Notes under the pieces: model-generated | Told to the model about the DNA's origin: nothing | What the model saw: only the letters and a program-made list of their open reading frames with translations | Databases searched by the model: none | Origin: Bromus sterilis | Lineage: Eukaryota > Streptophyta > Magnoliopsida > Poales > Poaceae | Length of the DNA: 64,000 bases | Assembly (NCBI GenBank): GCA_950022295.1 | Contig: OX465596.1 | Span: 4,092,001 to 4,156,000 of the forward strand | Reading direction: 5' to 3' | Part shown: positions 1 to 11,922 of the stretch, piece after piece | Numbering within the stretch: the stretch's first letter is position 1 | Layout of the letters: each line of letters begins with the position of its first letter | Translations under genes and position numbers: made by a program

Positions 1-1205
1 AGCGCCTACGAAATAAAAAGGTCCCATGTACGTAGTACATCACATGGAACATCTTGTGGTTGTGGTAGTACAAGCTATAGTATCTTTGCATTAATTAAAT
101 TACAAAAAGAAAGTTAATTGTTGTATATTTGCATTAATGCGCGCCGAACGGACAGCCAAAAAGCAAAGCAACAGCAGCAAGCCAGCAAGCGTAATTTGGT
201 TTTATCTACGTGATGGAGCTACGTGCGTTGCATGCACGCCTAATCTCTGGCCACAGCTATCCTCACGCCATCCTTCTATCTTTCAATTAATTTTCTCCCG
301 TCCTCGCAAAACTGAAATTAAATAATTTTCAATCCCGAGTTGAAACGTATGTGCACCATCACCCCTGGGCTGTGGCTCTCCTATCATATTCATTCTCAAG
401 CCATTCAGTATTCAAAACACTCTCTCTTCTTCTGATTAGAACACACTAGGCCTTCATGGCTCCCTAGTTTGTGTTCCCTTTGAACCACAGTCTACAGAAG
501 AGCCTCGATCTTCCGCACTTACACTCCTCTCGTATAATTCCACGCACGCAAGGCAAGCAATACATACCATCTTAAACTAGATCTATCCATCCATGATTGG
601 TGTTTCTGCTGATAGATCTGATTTCTAGTTTCCACTCCCTACCTAATTCTCTCTGGCCCATCGATCTTGATTAACTTCGTGTTTGTTTTTCGGAAGAGGG
701 GATGCACGTGCATGTTTTGTTTTAATTCACGCTTCTTCCTTTGAATCAGGCTAAGTACGTACGCAACACACATGTGTTGGATCAGATGTTGGGCGTACTT
801 AGTTTTCTCTTCACTGATTATCAGAACTCCCTTATGTTATCTAGATCTATCATGTTTTCTTGAACTTGTTGTTTATAGCTAGTTTAAACTTTAGATCTGG
901 TTTTCTTGCTTTTGTTGCCAATAAAGGAGTTGATAAATTGTGTGTACGCACATGGTTCTTGCTCTTGTTTCTAGTACTAAACTCAACATGTTTGTATTGT
1001 TTTTTTGTGTGTGGTAAAAATAATTTCCTCTTTTTCTTAGAACATAGCCTGGTGGTGTTCCTTTGCACAACTTGAGAGCCCCTACTGCTTGTGTGCTCCT
1101 CCGGGCTCCCTTCTAATTTCACACAAGTCAAGCAATATGTACAAATCTTGTGCATCTTGACTAGATCTATCGTGTTTTCTTGGACTTGTTGTTTGTACCT
1201 GGTTT

Positions 1206-1251
1206 AGATCTGATTTTCCTTACCCCGCAAAAAAAAAGATCTGATTTTCCT
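1206..1251 (+). mobile_element. Ultra-short poly-A insertion with 15-bp target duplication
   Basis: The 15-bp sequence AGATCTGATTTTCCT occurs at 1206-1220 and again at 1237-1251. Only the 16 bases TACCCCGC plus eight A separate the copies. This is the footprint expected when target-primed reverse transcription inserts almost nothing but a poly-A tail. A near-identical insert (TACCCGC plus A) occurs at 57431-57444 with an unrelated target sequence, which argues against simple slippage. Confidence 0.65.
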
Positions 1252-1753
1252 GCTTTTGTTGCCAATAAAGGAGTTGATTAATTCTGTCTACGCACATGGT
1301 TCTTGCTCTTGTTTCTAGTACTAAACTCAACATGCCTGTATAGTCTTTTTGTGAGAAAAATAATTTCCTCTTAGAACATAGCCAAGAGTGGTGCTCTTGC
1401 ACAAGATGCATGAAAGCCTCCATTTTTTTAGATCTATCCATGTCTCCTTGATTTTTTCAGTGCTAGATCTGAACTTTTTCCCAGTCGCAACATACTTTTC
1501 TTTGACCCGTCTTTATTAATTTACTTGGTGTACATGTTGAATTCATGCTTGTTGTGTTCCTTTGGATCAGAATACTTGGGCTAACGCAAGTTCCCCACAC
1601 AAAAGAAGAAAGAAAAGGAGTACGCAACACAAGCGTTAGATCAGATCTGGTGAGTAGTTAATTTTCAATTCACTTATTACAACTTTCTATTATCTAGGAC
1701 ATATTCTGTCTAGATCTATCATGATTTCCTGGGCTTGTTACTTGCAGCTAGCT

Positions 1754-1794
1754 AGATCTGATTTTCGTAAAAAAAAGGAGATCTGATTTTCGTA
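1754..1794 (+). mobile_element. Ultra-short A-rich insertion with 16-bp target duplication
   Basis: AGATCTGATTTTCGTA at 1754-1769 is repeated exactly at 1779-1794, separated by a short A run followed by GG. The structure matches the insertion at 1206-1251 but has no recognisable element sequence besides the A tract. Its target sequence is closely similar because it lies in the third copy of the local duplication. Independent slippage is a possible alternative. Confidence 0.45.
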
Positions 1795-1863
1795 CATGCT
1801 GATTAATTTTTGTACATCTGTGTGTATCTTTCCTGTGAGGCAATCATGTTTCTACTGGTTCTT

Positions 1864-2620
1864 TTTTAGCGAAACTTGGCAGGAGCTCTGCCTATTCATA
1901 TATAGAAGAAGAGAGAACAAAGGTCTTACAACCCACACGACAGGAGATCCACATGCGGATTACTCCCCAAGCTGAACAACACGCGGCGGCCCCGAAGGGT
2001 GCAACACACCTGAAACTTGACGAAGTTCCTCATAAGCAAGGAAGGCCACCTCAAGATAGGCTTGGCGCCTACCATCGAAGATGCGCCTGTTTCTCTCCTT
2101 CCAGACATTCCACATGATGTAGGTGATTCTCGCACTACGAACACGAGCATTGGCAGAGGTTGTGTTCGAAATGATCTTACACCACGCCGAGTCAACGGAG
2201 TTCAGAGTCCCAATGAAAGGCCCGAGCTTATCCTCAGACCACGTATCGATGGTGTTCCAAACCGCCACCGTGAACGGGCATTCCATACACAAGTGAGCCA
2301 CAGTCTCCGGATGGGTGAGGCAGAGCTGGCAGGTGGGATCATGTGGCCAGCCCTTGGTGGCAAGCAGGTCGGCCGTGAGGATGCGCTTATGGAGGACAAG
2401 CCAGGCAAAGAACTTGGCTTTGGGCTCCGCAAAAGCCCTCCAGACTTTAGATGGCTCAAACTTAGGGAAGGATCCTTGGAACTGAACCGCGTAGGCCGAG
2501 GCCGCGGAGTAGCATCCGTCCTCCGTCCATAGCCACCTAATGGCGTCGGCCTGATCCTCCAAGAGGTTCGTGTCCTGAGTGATGGTGGCAATGTCCAAAA
2601 ACTCGGCAAACTGTGATGTG
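1864..2620 (-). mobile_element. 5'-truncated LINE (non-LTR retrotransposon), zf-RVT end
   Basis: Read on the - strand, an open frame over 1960-2610 encodes the C-terminal zinc-binding domain of LINE reverse transcriptases (zf-RVT). Visible motifs are WRAFAEPKAKFFAWL, a CxxC...H...C pattern in CQLCLTHPETVAHLCMECPF, and a following MWNVWKERNRRIF block. The 3' end carries the GGCAGAGCTCCTGCC hairpin typical of plant L1 elements, followed by a short A run that reads as T on the + strand near 1864-1869. The reverse transcriptase proper and endonuclease are missing, so the copy is dead on arrival. Its truncated 5' end lies only about 20-30 bases upstream of the splice acceptor of the first PUF coding exon. 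I could not identify a clear target duplication. Confidence 0.8.
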
Positions 2621-2641
2621 TAATTTTGTTTTTGCAGAGAC

Positions 2642-5600
2642 ATGGATAGCAAAGGCAAAGGCAAGTCGGTTGCCGGCGGTTACTTGCAAACATCGTCAAA
2701 TTTGTACAGTGGAAACGGATTGGGAAAGAGCATATGGACGGACGATGCTGTCACCAATAGTCATGGCGGCTGGCTTAACCCTGTCCATCACGGTGATACA
2801 AGCTTTTTCACCGACGACTTACATGGGCCCTCACCAACTGACGTCCGCCAGTTAACTTTACCAGTATTTTTTCATGCCAGCTTCATACATCATTGATTTC
2901 ATACATTACCATGGACCCTATATATATGCTTATGTTTGCATGAGTGAGTATGCGTGTATTAGTTTACTGAGAATGGTGTACATTCCCCCCATCATTTACA
3001 CTTCTCCACTGAATTTGATGCAGTAGGTTGCTTGTTAATCACCACAGACAAGAGATGTGGCTACCTAGTGAACTAAAATATTTGAGAAATAATTAAACAT
3101 TTAAATGGATATCATTAATTACCCAGCTATAGTTATTGTTTTTATTATTTGATACCTTATTAATGGTACCACTTTATAGATAGACTCAACTAGAGTAGTA
3201 TATCTTGCCACCTTAATTTGTATCTTCCACTGGTCTACTACTATAGTGGATCACTGTTTAACTATCGCATATATCATGGAAAAGGATAACTATCGCTGAT
3301 ATGGCTGCCTTGTGAATTAAATTATTCTGGGAACTACTTTTACATTTATTAGGATTGTATACGATAACTATTGCTTGGGACTATCATGATTTGTCCGCAA
3401 AGTTCTCCAAACTTACATACATGGTGAAAAGAACCTACTATTCCATCCAAAAAGGGAAAATAAAGAAATAGCCAAAAAAGGGAAAGAAGGAATATAACCT
3501 AGGTTGGGCTAAATATTATTCTAGCGAATATCTGGTAGATCTTTCGTTGGTGACCAACACTGAAGTTATGATTTAGGAAGCAATGAGCACATAAAATCTC
3601 CGGCCCAATTTCATCCATCGACATATTCTAACCGAGCTAGGGGCACATCACTGATGAATTCCACACATGGAGGCGACACCTTGATTCGGGTCCATCACAC
3701 TGGTGGCACATTGGGAGACTGTTGCATGGGGGCAGAGGATCCCGCTTGACGTGTCCATGGTAGACAACACATACATGCCTCCCTCTGACAATGACCTTAT
3801 TGCGCTTGTTCCCTCCAGGCCGACACTATCTCTAAAACCCAGAGTTCAATAGAAATCAACTTTGACGCGCCATTACCGAAACCATTTCTTTGCTTTGGGC
3901 GAAGTTCCTTTATCTCAGGCGGGTCTTCAGTCCAAAGAAAAAGAAAGCGGTGGTCTGTACTTGAAAATAGGACTCTACTTTTTGATTGAAATAGGGCTGT
4001 ACTAGCATCTGGCTGAAGCACAAGAAAGAGGATTACTTGGTTACCTTGCTTCCCTCGCCTAGGACAGTAGAAGGATCTGTGGCCGAAGGCGCCACAAACG
4101 AAGCGGGTCGCCTCTTTTCTGCTCTCACCAACACTCTATTTCATGTCACAAGATCTTCCTAGGCACATAAGGAGGTTGCACAAAGAATCAAACCTGCCCG
4201 TAGACCTCGTCCTTGGTGCAAACCACTTGGCGACGTATGTTCTCACCTCCTTACCATGGGGTGGGGTGGGGGGCAGGAGCTCATGCCTTCATCATGGAGA
4301 CCTCTGACACCATGTTTTGATCCAACATGACTGAACAAGAGGAGGTTAGGAGATGCGGAAAGGTTGAGCGGGGAAGAAAGACCAGTGGCATTTTCAGCAT
4401 TGATACCTCACATATTCATATGATGTCACAAATTCAAATGTTTTAAGAGGTTAAATAACCAAGGTCCAAGGAAGCATAAGGCAAAACAATCAGATAGGAT
4501 GAAAGGAAGAATAAATCTTCAAGGTACAACCAAATATGGGAAAGATTAATTTCCCCTTGTAATCAACAATGACGACGGCAAGCTAAATATGGGAAGATTA
4601 ATTTCTTCTTAAAATCAACACTGGTGGAGGAAATCTAAATATGGGAAGATTAATTTCGCCTTAGAATAAACAATGGTGGAGGCAAGATGATGATGTGACT
4701 GTGCAAGCACATGCGATGGCGCTAGAAATGCATGTATCTTATCTGCCACGAACAAGGGGGTCACAACACTCAATCACCTGGTGGTGGTTTGATGGATGGC
4801 ATAAGCCATGAAATGAAGGTCATGGTTAATCGGGAGATGAAACACCAATCCAGGGTGTTTTGAATACAAGGCATGTTTTGGTCCTTGTATCCCTATTTCT
4901 CAACATGTCCAAAGGATGATGCAACCTCAATGTCATACTTCAATTATGAAAGCCTAATTGTTGGAGCGAATGGTGACATGACCTTTTGTGCTCATTATTT
5001 TAATTGATCTAGTTGTAGTGGTTAACTTTTCACTACTATGCTATGTACTGAGTGATCACCTGGTGGTCAAAATGGTGGCTATTTGTTATTATGCAACTCC
5101 ACGATTAGAGATTGGGTGCATACACCTTGTATCAATGTTATAACTCTATTAGTAAGTAAAAGATGTACCCGCATGCTTTGAATGACATCAATTCTAGCCA
5201 AGTGTAATTGAGTCTCTTGTATGTTTATACCATCTGGGATGGATGGCTGGATATGTTATGAGTTCTCAGAAAATATTCTACTTTCTTCTTTTTCTTCTTC
5301 AAGCTTTTGGCCATCCTAGCTTCAAATGCTAGTACATGGGGAATCCTCCCCAATCTATACTCATGCCATTATGTACTACCAATATGCAAGCCTTCTTCTA
5401 TGATGTGAGACACATCCAGAATAATCAACCACAAGGTTAATTTGGTGAGCTCCTTCAAAGATCCAAAATATATGTGCCTTTGTAGAAGATTCACAATGAC
5501 CTGAGAAATTATGTAACGTTTATAAACATTGTGATGTAAAGTCGAGCAACTATGTTTATTTGTGTGATTCAACTCATAAGATATTTGAAGATCTAACGAT

Positions 5601-8600
5601 GTTCTCAGCAGGAGAATTGTCCACAGAAAGAAACTACATTTCATTGAGTTTAAGCATACAATGGGACGTATAACCTAGTGTGAATCAAGGGGAAATTGAA
5701 GTTAACATCCTACCAACACCCTTCTTGTGACCCATTTTGATGAAATTTGAATTAATATCTACAAGACCTCTTCACGGAAACTCTTTGCTAAAAAGGAAAA
5801 AAATCCATTGAAAATTTCAAGGTACAAAAATGCTATTGGGAATTGCTTCAATAATTCAAGCCAAAGAAATCCTCTATGAAGGATAGTTGAGGATTTGAAT
5901 TATTGTTAATAGTTTTCTTTGTAGAAAAGTACAAGTATATAGTCTTTTCCATATTTTGGGTTTCCTTATAAAAGTAACGAAATGCATGGCACTATCGGGG
6001 CTTTTCTTATACAATCACATTTTGTTTTAGAATGACAGGGCCAAAGCATACACCATTGGTTGTTATATTCCAACTCGAAATGTGATTTTACAGTCATTAC
6101 TAATACATGAGTGTGCACATGAGGCACAAAAGAAACTTAGAGAGGTGGATACTCGTGATGAGAAGCAAACACTAGAAGAAAGTCAAAGATAGATGGGGAG
6201 GGTGGCCGGAGAAGCCAAACCGACCCCAACAGCTGACACCTGAAGTCGAAGGCCAGACAAGGAGGTCAGTAGGGAACTTTGTCACCCACATACATAAATA
6301 GTACCTGAAAGGCAATGGAGAAAAAACTTTAGGCAGCATAGAAGTGTATATAGAGGAACGTCATGGTCACGATCGAAGGGCGTTAGATAGTCGATATCAT
6401 TGGGAGACACCAGTGTACCATTGGCGAAGCCCGAAGATAGCGCACTGCCAATACCGAAGGGCGCGGCACTAGTGACCTCCACTGAGAGGTTGAAGGGAAA
6501 TGCATCGCTCGTGGCCACCCCAGGACATCCAAGCAAGAGAGACCAAGGCATCATGAAAATATCCCCGCAAGATGAAGACACCAAAGAAGAGGAACACCAA
6601 GAGCGTCAATGGCACGATTGAAGGGCATCCGATAATGAGATCGTGCGGTGGCACCGGTGTGCACGGACAAAGCTGAAGGATAGGACACATACGAGACCAA
6701 AGGGCACACCATTAGTGTACTACCGCCGAGGTCAAAGGGTGCCACACCATCGTAACCACCCTAGGATATCCACGGAAGCGGCACCTAGGTCACCGTGACT
6801 ATAGCTCTACCATGATCCAACTTGAGGTGTGTGGCTAAGCGGGAAAAAGAAATACCACCATGAGTAATGCAATCCTCAAGACGATGCCCCAAGGTGGAGA
6901 TGAAACGAGGATGTCAACGTCATCCTATACAAGAAAATACATACATGATATTTCTCTTATGAACTGATTGCAAAGGGGGAGGAAGAAAATGTCAATTCAA
7001 CGCCCTCAGTAGTGAAATACGACACGTGGGCATCACTATCGACAAAGCTTTCACACAATAGTGCATCCTCCATCTCGCTTATGAAGTAGGTCATCCACCA
7101 CAACATCGAAGTCTGAATCAAAGTAGCGGGACTAGCCTCTCAGAGATGGCCGGGGCAGAGCTACAGAGGGCCTAAGGCCCAGAAGTCCCCAATGGACACA
7201 AACGCCATACCGAGGCACGATTGTGCCTAAAGATTTCCCAACCCATAGCCCTCTGTGCCTGATGCTGGCCCGACTCTCTCCTATTTGATTGCATCTCCTT
7301 TGTTCTCATTATTTCCCTACCATCTACACATAGATGTCGGTGCATCTTGGTATCCCTCTTCATTTCAAACCACAATCCTTTCTTCTATTGGCGCCATGGT
7401 TTCTTCATGCCGAGTTACTATATTCTAGTACTCACTGCCCATCGATTAATTATCTCCCCATCATCTTCCTTTCCTAATTTTTAAACTATCTATAAGAGGT
7501 CTAAGGTTAGTGTTTAGTGAATATCAAAGGTGGTCTAACTTTACATATTTTTATAATCAATCAGAGGGTGGTGAGGGTAATTCAATGTTTTTATTTAAAA
7601 ACAAGTTTTTAGTTACTAGTGAGTAGCATGTTAAAGAAAAAATCTCTTAATTCATAGGAGCGACAACTTTCTATATAGATATGAAGAATGCACGTTTAAC
7701 TCTGCGACACGACCCTCACTATCTAGGTTAGGCCTTTATACCTTGAGATTGCAATTTTTCATTTTCCTCTGAGTAACACGAGAAACCATCCATTTTTCTA
7801 GGATACAAAACATTTGTCAGGATATATAACTGTTTTTCATCTAGGGTGTTGGTCCATAAACATTAAAATAAGCCCATGATCAGGGTTTGCAACTAGCTAA
7901 TTAGCAGACTTATGTTGTTGATTCATTCTCATCTATTTTTCGTCTATTACCCTTCTCTCCATTTTTACACCGCCTTGCTATATGTCTCTTTCTCTCACCA
8001 TACCTCATGATGGAGGCTACCGTACTCATGAACCCCATGGAGGCAAAGATCGAGATACACTTGGCGTCGCTCGTGCTGCCTTTTAACAACATGTTGTCTT
8101 GCCCAAAAAAAGAGAGCAGTTGGCAATACCATCCAAGAGGATGTCTTTTGCACCATGGCGTGCTGGTGGTGGATGATTTTGTTGTCAAAATATGATGCAT
8201 CTCCTCCCATCATTTCTCTTTGTGATAAATATGCATTTCAGTTGTGTAATGTTGGTGTTAAGATATGAAACGTGACAAATATTGTGCATTCCGTGTTACT
8301 CTTCGACTTTCTCATTGCAATTTGTTCTATCATTAGATTAGCCGATCGATTGAGATGAAAGTTACAATGAGCTGGTGTTTTCCGCTACTTTTGGGTCCTG
8401 TCTTTTCGTTTTTTTTAAACTGAATGATAATATTGGTTTTTCACCGTTAAAAATGATGTTGTGTGATTAGCATATTGTATTGTGCAATTTACCTACTTTT
8501 TGTTTCTTGATTTTCATGTGGCTACTTATTGTGTTGTATGTCTTTGAGTACTATTGTGTATCTCTAATTTATGCTATGATGCATGACATAATAGCTCTTT

Positions 8601-11061
8601 GCCCAAATAAACCAAAGAATTATTTTTTATAATTTTCTTGACAGTTGAACCTAATTATTGTAGATAAGTTTTACTCATAAGAAAGTTTTCTATCACAGAG
8701 TCTACAGTCGGTGTGATCCACTGAGAAATACTAATTTTTTAAGTATCATAGACGTGAAATATGGATGGCACTTACCTTGAAACAACTATATATCGTTTTT
8801 GTCATTGTTGCTTCACTTATTTAAATTATTTGCACCATGAGCGATCCCTGTTATGGAAATTGAAAAATTATTGTTTCCTTTTCAGGATGATCCAAAGAGT
8901 GGAGTATTTGCATCATCATCTTATTCAAGGAGTGTGTCGAATGTTTTTGCTGAAATAATAGCGACACAAGAGGCATGCATTCGTGCGTTGATTGACCCTA
9001 ACCAAGAAGTTGCATGGAGACTCTGGTGTCAGTCCCCCGAGGCTCTCAAGAATCACTACGCTCTTGATGTTGAGATGGCATATTCTAGGGGACATGATCC
9101 AAATGCAAATGCTCCTGGGAACTCTGAGTTCATTTCACTTCTTAATCATATCAAGAATCCACTAAAGCAACCTATACGACTAATTGATGTTAAGCTCCAC
9201 GTACTTGCTCTCAGGTGCACATAGCTCATGCAACCCTGATATTCATAATTACCTTGTTATGTTCTCACAAGTACTAAGCATTAATTTCAATCAGTATATT
9301 CTAAAGGTTATGCCTCCTATTGTGCCTTTTGTTCTTTGTGGCTAAACCATCCATTAACCTTTGATGTATTTCACATGCAGTGCTGACCCAATTGGGAGCT
9401 TCTATATACGGCAGAGTCTTGAGAAAGCAACAACTGGAGAGATAATTATGTTATATAACCAAATCAGGCCACATGTCCACACATTGGCCTTTGATGCCTT
9501 TCCCAATTATGTTATCCAGAAGGTTTTCTTCCTCCTATTCATATGGGCTTTTGTTCCTTGAGTCTCTAAGGATGTTGAGCTTAATCGACATAAAATTATG
9601 TAATTATATTCTATGTTTTTCATTCAACAGCTTCTTGAGTATGGACCACCGCATTGCATTAGGAATCTCATTGATAATCTGAAGGGGCATGTGTTCGTCC
9701 TAAGCCATCATCTCTATGGTTGTCAAGTGATACAGAAGGTAAGTTGTAAATTGTGCATTTTGTAACATCTCAGGATGGAAAGATTTAAAGACGTGTGTGT
9801 AGATTGCCCTGCGCTTTTATATATAAAAGGCCTCTCCTGTGTAATGTTCCTGTTAGATAGAATGTAATTTAGTTGAGCAATTCATTATTCTCTATCATAG
9901 ATGTGGCCTTACAAATATTTTTGTGAGGGAACTTTTGCTACAAATATCATATTGTGTCAAATGCACAAAAGATTTTAAGTCGATTATGTTTCATTCTGCT
10001 TATGTTTGTACCATGATATACCACATTATTTTGTGAGAGCTTGGTCCCTGATGTTGTCTCTTAATTTAGGCTTTTGAGAAAGGTGACGCTGACCAACAAA
10101 TAGATATGGCCAAGGAGCTTGGTAACAACCTGCTGAAATGTGTTTGTGATCAACATGCAAGCCTTACCGTTCAAAAATGTATGGAGTGTGTGGAGCCGAA
10201 GTACATTGAATTCATCTATACAAGCTTATGTGGGAAGGCGAAGATGCTATCCACCCATCCTTACGGATGCCATGTCGTTCAGGTTGTTAGTTTTGTCATT
10301 GCAATTTTTACTGCTTCCTACATATGTTTTGATGTTTGTTTGTACCTTGTTTACTAATTATTCATGTTGTTCTCATACGTAATATTTATTAGAAAGCGCT
10401 GGAGTTATGGAAGGATTCACAAATAATGCATGAATTTACCATGGAGATTCTCCATTGTGTGAACCAGTTGTCGATGGACCCGCATGGAAATTATATTGTG
10501 CAGGTAAAGTAGTATGAGTGGTTCTAATTGATGAAATTATGTCTTGGCTAAACAAGCACTTTATCTTCATTTTATGCACATCTTGTAGCACATTGTGGAG
10601 CATGGAGAACCTCATCACCGAGAAATTATTGTGCTGCAAGCAGCTGGGAAAATAGTATACATGAGCCATCAGAAGCACTCTTCCAAAGTCATTCAGAAGT
10701 GCCTAATCTATGGCAGCTACAACGATCGTAACCGGATCATAGCTGAGATCCTCTATGCTGGTCGAACTGCCGATCATCTCCTGGTATCTGCCTTTTAAGA
10801 TCTTAGGGCTATTACTCTACATCTCTAGCATGATGGAGTACATGACTAAGATTGTGTGGTTCCATGGTAATGCAGGATATGATGATCCACGAGTACGCCA
10901 GCTATGTGGTGCTGAAGATGATTGATGTGGTGAATGGGTGGCAGTTTAATGCCATTGCAGATATAGTGAGGCGCAACACGCACACTCTGGTCAAGTCCGC
11001 CCCCGGGAGGCAAGTCATCGCGCATGTCGAGAGTATTCTCAACACCCACGCCGGTGTTTAG
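2642..11061 (+). CDS. Pumilio-family (PUF) RNA-binding protein, 8 coding exons
   Basis: Coding exons are 2642-2863, 8886-9214, 9381-9522, 9631-9738, 10070-10282, 10393-10503, 10589-10783 and 10876-11061, giving 1506 nt and 501 aa. All junctions are GT-AG and the frame is continuous. PUF proteins bind 3' UTRs and repress translation or promote decay of mRNAs. Recognition-helix signatures visible in order are GSFYIR, NYVIQ, CQVIQ, SLTVQ, CHVVQ, NYIVQ, SKVIQ and SYVVL, which is eight repeats over roughly residues 180-490. Repeats 2 and 6 keep the uracil-type N/Y/Q code. Repeats 4, 7 and 8 depart from the usual NHxxQ, SNxxE and NYxxQ, so RNA specificity is probably altered. Residues 1-74 from exon 1 are low complexity. 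Exon 1 is the least certain part, but its donor at 2864 is in phase 0 with exon 2. Confidence 0.85.
4532..4690 (+). repeat. Tandem repeat, three copies of about 52-54 bp
   Basis: The block AAATATGGG(A)AAGATTAATTTC begins near 4532, 4585 and 4637, each time followed by a similar run ending in AATCAACA or AATAAACA plus ATGG(T/A)GGAGG-like sequence. The spacing is about 52-54 bp. The copies differ at several positions. It lies in the first coding intron of the PUF gene. Confidence 0.7.
6360..6670 (+). repeat. Diverged direct repeat with about 241-bp spacing
   Basis: Sequence around 6366-6420 (CACGATCGAAGGGCGTTAGATA, then GGGAGACACCAGTGTACC) resembles 6610-6665 (CACGATTGAAGGGCATCCGATA, then GGTGGCACCGGTGTGCAC). 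The likeness is clear by eye but imperfect. It may be the internal repeat of an old DNA transposon. No family is assigned. Confidence 0.4.
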
Positions 11062-11295
11062 TGCTCTTTCATCCTGCTCAAACTGTGCATTTTCCTGCTC
11101 CTTATGTTTTTTCAAATGATGAAACCTGGGTGATGTTTAGACAGCTCTATCAGTTCTATTTCGTTGTGTGTGCGATGGAGCCGAGCTCTATCTACTGCAT
11201 AGTTGCTTTCAGTTGCTATGCTATGCACTATCAGTAACTTCGTTCTTGATTTTAATGTGGATGCTAGCTTGTAATGAACTGCTATGTTTTCTATT

Positions 11296-11301
11296 AATAA
11301 A
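11296..11301 (+). terminator. Poly-A signal of the PUF gene
   Basis: AATAAA lies 235 bases after the PUF stop codon at 11059-11061, in AT-rich DNA. It is the first canonical signal downstream on the + strand, so it probably marks the 3' end of the transcript. The exact cleavage site is not visible. Confidence 0.5.
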
Positions 11302-11922
11302 AAACGGGGGAAACCCCTTTTATCAAAAATAATATATATAATCATCTTTTTATTTTTCTTTATAATAGTTAGCTAGCTCTGTATGCGTCTCCATTAGAAA
11401 CTATGGCGATTGGCAACAATTAAACTATGGTGAAATCAGTTTTTTTCCTCCATTAGAAAAAGTCTGTTCCTGGAGTAGAGTGATATTAGATGAGACAAAG
11501 TAACATCCAGTAGCCAAGCGCCAAGCAAGCAGCAAGGCAGCTGTTTCTACCTTCACCAGAACATCCAAAACGAAAACAAGTATGAATCAAACTGGGAAGT
11601 GCAAAGATACTTGGCAGCCAACACCAAATCATTGAACAAATAATTCTATAAAAATAAAGTGTTGAACACATTACTCTGAAATAATATGATGCATGTTACG
11701 ACAACCAACCAAGCAGCTGTGACCGTGATGATCCTGTCTTTTTTTTTAATTTGGTTGCAACCTGAACCCCAAAAGCTCTGGCGCAAAATTCGTGAAGCGA
11801 AAAATAGATGGAGTAATAAAAGTGTAAAACTCACAAAAAATAGATGGAGTAATAAAAGTGTAAAACTCACAACAAATTGTTGAGTAGCGCGCGTTATCAG
11901 ACAAGCAAACCAGAACTTCTCC
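11302..11922. other. Spacer between convergent PUF and P450 genes
   Basis: There is no gene in this 620-bp stretch between two convergently transcribed genes. The part nearest the P450 stop (11,690-11,922) is probably its 3' UTR. It contains a 36-bp direct repeat at 11800-11870. Otherwise I see nothing recognisable. Confidence 0.5.
11800..11870. repeat. Exact two-copy direct repeat, 36-bp period
   Basis: TAGATGGAGTAATAAAAGTG and the following TAAAACTCAC occur at 11805-11834 and again at 11841-11870. The copies are separated and preceded by A runs. It lies about 50 bp downstream of the P450 stop codon, within the probable 3' UTR. Absence of differences suggests a recent duplication. Confidence 0.85.

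Larger units (their letters stand above)
841..1797 (+). repeat. Diverged direct repeat, two copies plus a partial third
   Basis: Positions 841-1075 and 1160-1420 share long colinear stretches. Both contain the series TAGATCTATC, TTTTGTTGCCAATAAAGGAG, CGCACATGGTTCTTGCTC and TAATTTCCTC in the same order. A shorter third copy starts near 1711 and again carries TAGATCTATC and GATCTGATTTTC. The copies differ by many substitutions and small gaps, so the duplication is old. It lies in the presumed leader intron of the PUF gene. Confidence 0.75.
1..2641 (+). other. 5' flank, 5' UTR and leader intron of the PUF gene
   Basis: No convincing coding ORF of host type lies here. The sequence up to about 700 looks like promoter and leader DNA, with pyrimidine-rich runs around 420-660. 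The stretch from about 840 to 2637 looks like a leader intron, because a T-rich tract ending in TTTTTGCAG lies just before the start codon at 2642. I cannot fix the transcription start or the donor of that intron. The interval contains a diverged direct duplication, two miniature insertions with target duplications and a LINE 3' fragment, listed separately. Confidence 0.45.
2864..8885 (+). other. 6.0-kb first coding intron of the PUF gene
   Basis: This interval runs from a GT donor after codon 74 to the TTTTCAG acceptor at 8885. It is AT-rich and has no convincing ORF. It contains a three-copy tandem repeat at about 4532-4690 and a weaker diverged repeat at 6360-6670. The 3600-4300 and 6150-7200 parts are richer in GC and look like old transposon remnants, but I recognise no family in them. 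The other introns of this gene are short by comparison (92-331 bp), so this one has expanded. Confidence 0.6.

Noticed and set aside
1960..2664. 234-aa ORF on the - strand as a host gene
   Set aside because: Its content is the zf-RVT domain of a LINE with the retroelement 3' terminus beside it; the first residues come from antisense PUF exon sequence.
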